The notes under the pieces: model-generated
Database searches by the model: none
The model's input: only the letters and a program-made list of their open reading frames with translations
Told to the model about the DNA's origin: nothing
Shown here: one piece after another, positions 33,397-40,833 of the stretch
How the letters are laid out: each line of letters opens with the position of its first letter
Position numbering within the stretch: position 1 is the first letter of the stretch
Translations under genes and position numbers: made by a program
Assembly (NCBI GenBank): GCA_017468425.1
Contig: JAFUIO010000013.1
Location: 1-64,000 of the forward strand
Length of the DNA stretch: 64,000 nucleotides
DNA from: Clostridia bacterium
Lineage (GTDB): Bacteria; Bacillota; Clostridia; Oscillospirales; Acutalibacteraceae
Reading direction: 5' to 3'

Positions 33397-34611
33397 TCAC
33401 CTCTTCAAAACGTGTTTCTGATAATAAGGCATATACGTTTCTGTATCTCTCACGGGGCATCCCGCCACAGAAGCATTACGCATAAGCTCCGAACATTTAC
33501 TGCACTTAAGGCAGACTTTACTTTTATCAAGTGAACCTTTTTCAAGATAATCATTATAAAAATCAGGATAAGCAAATGTCATTCTGCCGAAGCCTGCAAA
33601 ATCAGCAACACCGTCTTCAATTATTCCGTTTGCATAATTAATTGCATTTTCCCCTTCAAAGCTTAAGCCCGACATTACAAGTTTAAGTTCAGGGAAAGCT
33701 TCATTCAGTTCCTTTGTAACGTTGCGTATTCTTTCAAGACCGATTTTCCCGTCTTCAGGTGCATTGATACAAGGTCTGTTTACGTGAGGAATAAGATAAG
33801 GGTTACCAAGGGTTATATCAATAAACTCAATTCCCTTTTCCATAAGATTTTTAATTATAATTTTTGTTTCGGTAAGGTCAATTTCGTTATTTTCGTTTAC
33901 TCCGTAGCCGTAGGGATAAGGGAAACAGTCACAGGCATTGAACCTTGTTGTTACAAAAACTTTGTCGCTGACACTGTTTTTAACACTGTCAATACATTCA
34001 AAATAAAGCCTTGTTCTGTTTTCGAGACTTCCTCCGTAAATGCCGTCGCGATTGAAAGCACTGAGCATTTCATTGAAAAGATATCCGTGGCAGCACTTGA
34101 CATCAATACCGTCAAATCCCACTTCTTCCGCAAGACGTGCAGCAGAAGCGTATTTTTGCGGAATTGAACTTAAATATTCATCATCTGCAACAATATACGG
34201 CTGATTTTCCTTGCCTATTTCCCAATGCTCATTTCTGTAAGCAACTATAGGTGCAGGTGTGCCTTCGGGCTTACTGAATCGACCGCTATGAGTAAGCTGA
34301 ACAATTATCAGCGGAGAAAAGCCATGTTTTTCAAGAGAAACCTTCCTCACTTCATCAAGAAGATTTCTGAAACTTTCTTTTGTTTTTTCGTTGAGAAAAA
34401 GCTGACGCGGATTTGCTCTGCCTTCATTACAGACAGCTGTAGCCTCAAACCAGATTATTCCCGCACCTGACTGAGCAAAGCGGAGATATCTTCTTCTTGT
34501 AAGCTCATCAACTGCACCGTCGTGAGTGCCGTCGCAGCCTTCCATAGGCTGAAAAACAAGTCGGTTTCTGACTTCTCTGTTATAAATAATTGCAGGAGAT
34601 TGAATGTTCAT
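33397..34611 (-). CDS. NADH:flavin oxidoreductase/Old Yellow Enzyme, short form with Fe-S motif
   Basis: A 404-aa OYE-type enoate reductase. The FMN barrel is complete: NRLVFQPMEG, VQLTHSGRF, FDGIDVKCCHGYLFNEMLSA, and GFGRMTFAYPD. A Cys cluster C-x2-C-x2-C-x11-C near the C-terminus (VCLKCSKCSE to GCPVRD) fits the [4Fe-4S] site of the 2,4-dienoyl-CoA reductase group, but the C-terminal FAD/NAD domain of that group is absent; the protein stops about 25 residues after the last Cys. Electrons must therefore come from a partner. The start at 34611 is preferred over a GTG at 34620, though spacing is not ideal for either. First gene of the operon. Confidence 0.85.
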   Translation of the reverse strand: MNIQSPAIIYNREVRNRLVFQPMEGCDGTHDGAVDELTRRRYLRFAQSGAGIIWFEATAVCNEGRANPRQLFLNEKTKESFRNLLDEVRKVSLEKHGFSPLIIVQLTHSGRFSKPEGTPAPIVAYRNEHWEIGKENQPYIVADDEYLSSIPQKYASAARLAEEVGFDGIDVKCCHGYLFNEMLSAFNRDGIYGGSLENRTRLYFECIDSVKNSVSDKVFVTTRFNACDCFPYPYGYGVNENNEIDLTETKIIIKNLMEKGIEFIDITLGNPYLIPHVNRPCINAPEDGKIGLERIRNVTKELNEAFPELKLVMSGLSFEGENAINYANGIIEDGVADFAGFGRMTFAYPDFYNDYLEKGSLDKSKVCLKCSKCSELMRNASVAGCPVRDTETYMPYYQKHVLKR

Positions 34612-34647
34612 TTTCCGCACCAGTCCTTTAAAAAGTTATATACAAAA

Positions 34648-34676
34648 ATTTTACCACTTTTATAAACAATTTGCAA
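34648..34676 (-). promoter_or_regulatory. Sigma-A promoter of the OYE-SDR-flavoprotein-GH3 operon
   Basis: Minus strand TTGCAA (34676-34671), 17-bp spacer, TAAAAT (34653-34648), about 37 bp upstream of the operon start. Confidence 0.7.
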
Positions 34677-34682
34677 CAAAAG

Positions 34683-34711
34683 TTGAAATAAAATCAAGTG
34701 TATGTTATACT
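34683..34711 (+). promoter_or_regulatory. Sigma-A promoter of the HAD gene
   Basis: TTGAAA (34683-34688), 17-bp spacer, TATACT (34706-34711); GGGGTG lies before the ATG at 34732. Confidence 0.7.
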
Positions 34712-34731
34712 TTTCCGGGGTGAATTAATTT

Positions 34732-35292
34732 ATGAAAAACGAACTTATAATTTTTGACTGTTTCGGAGTAATATTCGGTGAAATTGCGCCAAAGCTTTTC
34801 CGCAAATATTTTGATGATGAAAAGGCAGCTGTACTTAAAGAAAAATACTTTGTTGCAGTTGACCTGGGCGAAAAAACACTTGATGAAACCTTCAACAATT
34901 TATCTCTCGAAGCAGGTATAAGCAAAGAGCAGATTATTGAAGACTGGAAAAGTCTTATTAAACTCAACGAAGAAATTGTACCTGCCATTGAAAAACTCAA
35001 AGAAGAATATACTGTTATTCTCCTTTCAAACGCAGGTTTAGGCTTTGTTGAAAAGCTGATGAAAGAATATAACCTGGAACGACTTTTCGATAAAATGTTT
35101 ATTTCCTGTAACCTGAAAATAGCAAAACCTGACCCTGCCATTTATCTTCATTGCGTAAATTCATTTGAGAATAAATTTGACAAAGTTTATATGGTTGACG
35201 ACAGTATCAAAAACCTTGAACATCTGCCTGAAATCGGCATTACTCCTGTTCATTTTACAAGCGTTGAAAAAATGATGAATGAAATTAAATAA
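34732..35292 (+). CDS. HAD-family hydrolase
   Basis: A 186-aa haloacid dehalogenase-like protein of the YihX-type. Motif I reads FDCFGVIFG, with Asp nucleophile but Phe in place of the usual second Asp; motif II is LLSNAG, motif III Lys in KIAKPDPAIY, motif IV VDDSIKNLEH. The small helical cap lies between residues about 18 and 85. It probably dephosphorylates a sugar phosphate or nucleotide; loss of the second Asp can reduce phosphatase activity. Monocistronic between two divergent/convergent operons. Confidence 0.82.
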   Translation: MKNELIIFDCFGVIFGEIAPKLFRKYFDDEKAAVLKEKYFVAVDLGEKTLDETFNNLSLEAGISKEQIIEDWKSLIKLNEEIVPAIEKLKEEYTVILLSNAGLGFVEKLMKEYNLERLFDKMFISCNLKIAKPDPAIYLHCVNSFENKFDKVYMVDDSIKNLEHLPEIGITPVHFTSVEKMMNEIK

Positions 35293-35311
35293 TATAACAA
35301 ATAACATAACA

Positions 35312-35338
35312 AAAAGCCGAGTTTGACACTCGGCTTTT
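35312..35338. terminator. Bidirectional terminator
   Basis: AAAAGCCGAGT/ACTCGGCTTTT, a perfect 11-bp stem with loop TTGAC, between the HAD gene and the convergent GH84 gene. Confidence 0.9.
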
Positions 35339-35342
35339 AATA

Positions 35343-36983
35343 TTATTTAAGTGTTTTTTCAGCATTTTCACGCAGACAGAAGCCAGTTAAAACAACTGCA
35401 TCGGAGTTGTATTTTTGGAGCAAATCTGCAAGATACGCTTTCTTTTCCTCATCAGGGTTTTCACGCACCGCGTATATTGCATCCATCAGGTCGCAGCACA
35501 TTGAAAATTTCTTTACCCATTTTCCCATTTCTTCAAAAAGCGGTACAGAAGTGTCGCTGATGAGTTTCAGGCATTCTCTGCACTTTCCGATATACTCGCG
35601 AAAAATTTCAAGAGATTTTTCGTTTTCACCTATAGCCTTGTGAAAATTCACTTTCTCAAAGGTTTCGCTCATAAATGCAGACGCGTGTCTGTTAAGGCAG
35701 GAAACTTCAAGATGCTCAGCAATATAGAAGAACAGGTCTTTATTGCTTCCCAAAATTTCATCGTGAGCATTGTCAAGAGATTTTTCAGGATTATAGGAAA
35801 GCGGATTCCACAGATAATCCGCAATCGTCATCAATGGAATTTTTGAACATTCAGCATATTCCATTACGTTAGAAATAATACCTTCGCAATGCTTATATAA
35901 ATCCTTATCTCTGCCGATTAAAGGACCGATATGCATTTCCTGGAACATTTCCGCATCGTTTACGGGGAAATTATCCCAATAAAGAGGTTTATGGCAGGTT
36001 GAACGCATAAATTCATCTGCTTCCCTTACAGTCTGCACACGTGAGCAGATTTCAGCACCTGTCCAGAAAAGGCTGACATCTGCAGGAATGGATGAGCCGA
36101 ATTTTGAAATATAATATCCGTTTTCATCACCGAAATACTGTGTGGGGCAAACGGTAAGATTGATTGATGAATCAAATTCTTTAAGTGCATTGTAAGTTTT
36201 ATTCACAAGATAAATATGTGCATCAACCGTGCTGTCAAAAGCTTTTGAGTCTTCTTCATACTGGAAATCGGCAGGAATATCATCAAGCAGCAAACCGAAA
36301 TTTCTTACACCTATTGAATATACATTCCTGATTTTGTTTATAAGCAAATCAAAATCTTCTTCTGAAGTATATTTATATGTAAGACCCGGTCCGATTGACC
36401 AGCAGAAATCAAGTTCGTTTTCACAGGCAAAATCAAAAAGATTCTTCAGGTCAGAAAGTTCTTTTTCAGGATAAAGCTCTCTCCATTTTTCGCGGTGATA
36501 ATCGTCATCTTTAGGTGCGTAGTAAAAGGTATTCATTCCGTATTTTGCCATAAGGCTCATAACAGAAAGACGCTTGCTCTGCTCCCATGTGTCGCCGTAA
36601 AAGCCTTCGATATATCCCCTTTTTGCAAAAAGCGGATAATCTTCAAGCACACCTGTTCTGAGCTCATTTTTCTTTATTAACTTTGCAAGAGTATTCACCG
36701 CTCTGAAGGCACCGCGTTTTGTAGCGGCTTCAATCAGAACTTTATTTTCATCTACGGTAATAAAGTATTTTTCGTTACAGAGTTTGCAGATTTCTTCAAT
36801 ATAAGTTGTTCTTCTGCTGTTGATAAATCTGATTTCAACATTGAAGCCGTCTGCAGAAACTCCGATATCATACGATGCTAAAATTTTTCCGGCTTTCTCA
36901 TATGAATCACCTGAAAGTTTAACATTTTTCACTTCTACAAGATTACCGTTAAGGTTGTTTTTCTGAGGAACAGGATAAATCAA
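35343..36983 (-). CDS. GH84-type beta-N-acetylglucosaminidase
   Basis: A 546-aa intracellular enzyme. An N-terminal GH20b-like domain (1-120) precedes the GH84 barrel: KRGYIEGFYGDTW, MNTFYYAPKDD, and the catalytic Asp pair in LLLDDIP (about residue 243). YWDNFPVND and a helical C-terminal domain complete the family plan. TTG start overlapping the stop of the SIS gene (TTGA), with GGAG 11 nt upstream; homologues begin with the same PVPQ stretch. GH84 enzymes remove terminal GlcNAc by substrate-assisted catalysis; host mucin or glycolipid fragments are plausible substrates. Confidence 0.88.
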   Translation of the reverse strand: MIYPVPQKNNLNGNLVEVKNVKLSGDSYEKAGKILASYDIGVSADGFNVEIRFINSRRTTYIEEICKLCNEKYFITVDENKVLIEAATKRGAFRAVNTLAKLIKKNELRTGVLEDYPLFAKRGYIEGFYGDTWEQSKRLSVMSLMAKYGMNTFYYAPKDDDYHREKWRELYPEKELSDLKNLFDFACENELDFCWSIGPGLTYKYTSEEDFDLLINKIRNVYSIGVRNFGLLLDDIPADFQYEEDSKAFDSTVDAHIYLVNKTYNALKEFDSSINLTVCPTQYFGDENGYYISKFGSSIPADVSLFWTGAEICSRVQTVREADEFMRSTCHKPLYWDNFPVNDAEMFQEMHIGPLIGRDKDLYKHCEGIISNVMEYAECSKIPLMTIADYLWNPLSYNPEKSLDNAHDEILGSNKDLFFYIAEHLEVSCLNRHASAFMSETFEKVNFHKAIGENEKSLEIFREYIGKCRECLKLISDTSVPLFEEMGKWVKKFSMCCDLMDAIYAVRENPDEEKKAYLADLLQKYNSDAVVLTGFCLRENAEKTLK

Positions 36984-37717
36984 AGGTGCTTAATCTCCTT
37001 TTTATATTTTTCTATAAGTCTGTTGTTGATTTCGTCACCGCCGTCAACATTTGAACTTGCAAAATGTTCAACAACAAAACCTTTCTTTGCAGAAATATCA
37101 ACTGCTTCCGCAACAATTGCATTAAGAATCATTGCACCTGTTGATGTGGAAGTCGGGCAGATTTTACCTTCAACTCCCTCAACTTCAACTGAAGCATCAC
37201 CCACACAACCGCAGTTATCAAGCACGATATCCGCAATTTCACAAAGTCTTTTACCGCTCTTGTGACGTGACTGACCTGCATATGTATGCTCAAGGTTTGT
37301 AAGGCAGATAACGTTAAGTCCTTTTTCTTTGCAGAGCAGTGCCATATCTATAACAACACCGTTTCTGCCTGAATTTGAAATAATAATAATTGTATCGCCT
37401 TCGCACATCGCGTAATCTGCAAAAATTCTTTCAGCGTAACCTTCAACACGTTCTTCAAGGGTACTCTGCGAAGCAGAAATATGGAGCATAAGAGGGTCAA
37501 CAAGCACGGGCTGAACATTCACAAGACCGCCTGCTCTGTAGAAAAGTTCTTCAGAAAGCATATGGGAATGGCCCGTACCGAAAAGGAAAATTCTTTTGCC
37601 TTTAATTAAAGTATCGCTGAAAACCGCTGCGGCTTTTTCGATATTTTCCCCTTCTTTTGTTTCAATTTTTTCAACTACTTTTTTAAAATTTTCAATATAC
37701 TTCAGATAAGTTTTCAA
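36980..37717 (-). CDS. SIS-domain sugar isomerase-like protein
   Basis: A 245-aa protein with one sugar isomerase (SIS_2) domain: FGTGHSHMLSEELFYRAGG and IIISNSGRNGVVIDMAL carry the phosphosugar-binding Ser/Thr-rich loops. It resembles the UPF0309 group that sits in amino-sugar operons. It overlaps the kinase gene upstream by 4 bp and the GH84 gene downstream by 4 bp. Its probable role is to handle GlcNAc-6-phosphate or a related phosphosugar, or to sense it. Confidence 0.85.
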   Translation of the reverse strand: MKTYLKYIENFKKVVEKIETKEGENIEKAAAVFSDTLIKGKRIFLFGTGHSHMLSEELFYRAGGLVNVQPVLVDPLMLHISASQSTLEERVEGYAERIFADYAMCEGDTIIIISNSGRNGVVIDMALLCKEKGLNVICLTNLEHTYAGQSRHKSGKRLCEIADIVLDNCGCVGDASVEVEGVEGKICPTSTSTGAMILNAIVAEAVDISAKKGFVVEHFASSNVDGGDEINNRLIEKYKKEIKHL

Positions 37718-38610
37718 ATTAATCCCCTCGCTATTTTCAATGCACCTTCTTCGGGAGGTACATCAAGAAGTTGAATTGTCAGTTCAGGATAAATTTCGTT
37801 TATGTCTTCTATGAAACTATCCCTGAAAAGACGGTCGTGCTGGAAAATTCCGCCATACAAAGCAAGAACTGACGATTTTTCAATTTCGTTAAGAAGGCAA
37901 AGCACAGTCCTTGCGAAATTATGAGCTTCATTCACTATTATGCTCTCAGCTATAAAATCACCTTCAAGTGCCGCTTCTCTGACTTTCAGAACAAATCCTG
38001 CAATAACATCTTTCGTTGTTTCAGGTGAATATATAATATCAATGGCCTGTCTGAAATCAGACACATTAAAATATTCTTTTGCTTTTTCAAGAAGAATGCT
38101 TTCCTCGCCTGTATCGCTGAAATTCGCACAGCATTTAAGTGCATTCAGGCTGATTACATATCCTGAGCCTTCATCGCCGAGAATATGTCCCCATCCGCCT
38201 TTGAACTTAATTTCGCCGTTTTCTGCTTCACCTATTGCCATTGAGCCTGTCCCGCAGATAGCAACACAGGGGCACACTGCATTTTCAACCGACTTTAAAG
38301 CAACAAAAAGGTCACTGTCCATCCGTATATTTTTTGCATTTATTCCGCCACAGAGATTTTCCAGCGTCTGTTCATCCGCTTCTCTGTCAAGTGCGGAACA
38401 TCCTACAAAAACACTTTCGAATGTAACCTGACCTAATTCTTTATAAATTTCATCGATTACAGAGAGAAGATTCTCCCTTGCTTTTTCCATACCAACTGAA
38501 TAAAAGTTGATTGTTTTGCCGACTTTTTTCAGTAATATATTGCCGTTTTCATCTGATACGGCAGCGGTAGTTTTAGTACCGCCGCCGTCAATGCCGAGAA
38601 AATATTTCAC
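37714..38610 (-). CDS. N-acetylglucosamine kinase-like, BadF/BadG ASKHA family
   Basis: A 298-aa kinase. Phosphate-1 motif GIDGGGTKTTAAV at the N-terminus, phosphate-2 AICGTGSMAIG, adenosine motif ALYGGIF. GWGHILGDEGSGYVIS is the hallmark of the GlcNAc kinase/BcrAD group. The GTG at 38610 is preferred (GGAG 8 nt upstream) over a TTG three bases earlier. Located between the ceramidase-like gene and the SIS gene in an amino-sugar salvage operon; a MurNAc or anhydro-sugar specificity is possible. Confidence 0.87.
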   Translation of the reverse strand: MKYFLGIDGGGTKTTAAVSDENGNILLKKVGKTINFYSVGMEKARENLLSVIDEIYKELGQVTFESVFVGCSALDREADEQTLENLCGGINAKNIRMDSDLFVALKSVENAVCPCVAICGTGSMAIGEAENGEIKFKGGWGHILGDEGSGYVISLNALKCCANFSDTGEESILLEKAKEYFNVSDFRQAIDIIYSPETTKDVIAGFVLKVREAALEGDFIAESIIVNEAHNFARTVLCLLNEIEKSSVLALYGGIFQHDRLFRDSFIEDINEIYPELTIQLLDVPPEEGALKIARGLI

Positions 38611-38634
38611 CAAAATATCTCCGTTCGTTTTAAA

Positions 38635-40395
38635 TTAGTTAAACTCTTTTACAAGATCGTTAAGTGCTGTGATTGTTGAAGATGCTGCTGTACCGCCTGT
38701 TGCAAGAAGCTCTTCATAATGTCTGTGATAAGGTCCGAAAACGTCTTCTGCGCCGTCCATATCCCAGAGTGAATCAGCGATAAAGTGTGCATAGTCGTTA
38801 TCAGGAACAATGTAACCGATAGCATCGTTACAGAGACCCATTACAAGCACTGTTTTGCCTTCGGGAATAAGGCTTGAAGTTACAGGCAACGTCCACTCTG
38901 TGCCGAGGTATGAATCTTCAGCAGAAACAACGTTACCGTAAACAAGCTGAGGAATAAGTTCGCCCGGTGCTGTAAGAAGAACGATATCTTTACCGATTTC
39001 GATATAACCTGCTTCTGTAATAATTGAATAACCTGTTGAGCTTGCCTTATCTTTAACAGTTGTTGTGCCGATAAAGCCTTCTGTTGCACCATACTGTAAG
39101 AGACCTCTGTCAAGTTTTACTGCATACTCAGTCATTTTTACATTAAGAATAGGTTCAACTTCTACTGCTTTGTCCTGTGCTTCAAGGATAAGTCTTGCGT
39201 ATTCATAACCGAGAATCATGGGAGTTTCATAGCCCACAGCTTCAGGTTTTGCTGCAACTTCTGCTGCAACTTCATCAAGCACTGACTGTGTCTGAACGCC
39301 ACCCTTATTTACAGAAATGGGAGACTGGGCACCCTGAACGAACATAAAGTTCATACCTGCTTCATTAACTTTTACTTCCATATAATTCGGGAAGTCTGAT
39401 GAAACAAGAGTTGTATCTCTTTCAATTGTTGTGGGATGTGCACCGATGTTTGCAAAGATAGTAGCTTTTGATGCAGCGTTATCGGGAACAAATTTGAAGC
39501 AAGCCCATGTGTGCTGATAACCTTCAGTGTCATATCTCTTGTTATGAAGATATGAGTATTCGTCATCAAGGTATGTGCCTTTACCTTCATCTTTACCGAT
39601 ACCTACAGATTCAAAATAGTAAAGCTTACCTGTTTCCATATTTTCATATGCTTCAACAATTGCATCAGATGCTTTGTCAATCATAACATCAAGGAATTCA
39701 AGGTCAATTGATCTCTGTGCATCAATGAAAGGAAGCCATGTAAGGAAGCTGCGGAAAATTTTAAGTATAAGGTCAATGCCGATACCCTGTGTATCACATA
39801 CTGTATGGCAGTGTGTAGCGTTGATATTGATAGCGTTGATATCACTCTTTATACCTTTTGCTGCAAGCTTTGCTTCAACTGCAGCTCTGATTGCACGTAC
39901 ATCAGTATTACCTACACCGATACCGTCAATTGCAGCAAAGACAGTTGTGCCTCTGCCTGAACCGTCATTAAGAGCAATTGCATTTGCTCTCTGGTCATCG
40001 CCGTCAAGAACACCGCTTACCTTCTGTGTGAAGTATCCGCCTGTGTAATATTCTTTTTCACCTGCTCTGAGGTTTTCGGGAACAAGGCTTTCTTTGCCGA
40101 AACCAAGTGACCATTTTGCACCTTCTGCAGCTTCGTCAATGAAATTTGCTGTGCCTTCATAGAAGTTTTCGCTTTCACCTGCAAAGTATTCATCAATTGT
40201 GGGCCAATCGGGTGTGGGAGTAAGAATGCCTAAAAAACCAATAGCACCGTCGACAATACCACCAACAATATTTGTCACCGTTCTGATTGCACCGTTATGC
40301 TCGTCAGCTACACCGAAGGTAGCAGATGCGTTCACAGAGAAAAGCATTGTGAGCGCAAGGATAATTGCTATTACAGACCTTAATTTCTTTTTCAT
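38635..40395 (-). CDS. Secreted neutral ceramidase-like amidase
   Basis: A 586-aa exported protein. Signal peptide 1-25 (ASA site). A variable 26-110 region precedes a domain like the N-terminal domain of neutral/alkaline ceramidases: NINATHCHTVC (zinc-site His195/His197 equivalent), ANIGAHPTTIERDTTLVSSD, and FVQGAQSP. The usual C-terminal Ig-like domain is missing, so it is shorter than the ~650-750-aa ceramidases. AAGGAGT precedes the ATG. Being first in an operon with intracellular GH84 and GlcNAc-kinase genes suggests the cell attacks glycolipids or N-acylated sugars outside and salvages the amino sugar inside. Confidence 0.75.
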   Translation of the reverse strand: MKKKLRSVIAIILALTMLFSVNASATFGVADEHNGAIRTVTNIVGGIVDGAIGFLGILTPTPDWPTIDEYFAGESENFYEGTANFIDEAAEGAKWSLGFGKESLVPENLRAGEKEYYTGGYFTQKVSGVLDGDDQRANAIALNDGSGRGTTVFAAIDGIGVGNTDVRAIRAAVEAKLAAKGIKSDINAININATHCHTVCDTQGIGIDLILKIFRSFLTWLPFIDAQRSIDLEFLDVMIDKASDAIVEAYENMETGKLYYFESVGIGKDEGKGTYLDDEYSYLHNKRYDTEGYQHTWACFKFVPDNAASKATIFANIGAHPTTIERDTTLVSSDFPNYMEVKVNEAGMNFMFVQGAQSPISVNKGGVQTQSVLDEVAAEVAAKPEAVGYETPMILGYEYARLILEAQDKAVEVEPILNVKMTEYAVKLDRGLLQYGATEGFIGTTTVKDKASSTGYSIITEAGYIEIGKDIVLLTAPGELIPQLVYGNVVSAEDSYLGTEWTLPVTSSLIPEGKTVLVMGLCNDAIGYIVPDNDYAHFIADSLWDMDGAEDVFGPYHRHYEELLATGGTAASSTITALNDLVKEFN

Positions 40396-40564
40396 TTTTT
40401 ACAACTCCTTTTTTTAAAATAAAAGTCTATACTATATTTACCATAAAAACTACAATTTGTAAATAAAAATTGTTAAAAATTATTAAAAAATTCAAAAAAT
40501 TTTTTTGCGTTGTATTCGTGTTATCTTAATTTTAAACAAACTGCCACTATGCGTTCAAAAAGTA

Positions 40565-40593
40565 TTGACTTGAAAATAATTTAGTGATATAAT
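40565..40593 (+). promoter_or_regulatory. Sigma-A promoter of scfA
   Basis: TTGACT (40565-40570), 17-bp spacer, TATAAT (40588-40593), 31 bp upstream of the scfA start; a strong promoter, in keeping with abundant SCIFF peptide. Confidence 0.8.
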
Positions 40594-40623
40594 TATGTAA
40601 ACAATTCAGTGGAGGTAGCTATC

Positions 40624-40776
40624 ATGGAACACATCAAAACTCTTGAAACTCGTAATCTCTGCGACAGTGCAAAGAACGGTGGTTGCGGTGAATGCCAGAC
40701 ATCATGTCAGTCAGCTTGCAAAACAAGTTGCGGTATCGCTAACCAGCAGTGCGAAAACACTAAAGAGAGCAAATAA
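40624..40776 (+). CDS. scfA: SCIFF peptide (ranthipeptide precursor)
   Basis: A 50-aa precursor with the SCIFF (six Cys in forty-five) signature: Cys at 21, 24, 28, 32, 36 and 43 in the block CGECQTSCQSACKTSC. An additional Cys13 makes seven. The leader (MEHIKTLETRN) is typical of the family. GGAGG lies 8 nt before the ATG and a consensus promoter upstream. The radical-SAM enzyme ScfB installs Cys-to-Thr thioethers (known family chemistry). Found across Clostridia; ranthipeptides have been linked to population-level signalling. A hairpin separates it from scfB. Confidence 0.95.
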   Translation: MEHIKTLETRNLCDSAKNGGCGECQTSCQSACKTSCGIANQQCENTKESK

Positions 40777-40790
40777 TTAAACACGCGAAA

Positions 40791-40815
40791 ACGCCGCCTT
40801 GAGGCGGTGTTTTTT
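40791..40815 (+). terminator. Terminator-like hairpin between scfA and scfB
   Basis: ACGCCGCC/GGCGGTGT stem (8 bp, one G-U) with loop TTGA, followed by TTTTTT. It lies 6 bp before the scfB ribosome binding site and would give much more scfA than scfB transcript. Confidence 0.85.
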
Positions 40816-40833
40816 CATATAAAGGAGAAAATT

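Noticed and set aside
37940..38431. A 163-codon plus-strand frame opposite the GlcNAc kinase
   Set aside because: It is antisense to intact ASKHA kinase motifs and lacks a ribosome binding site.
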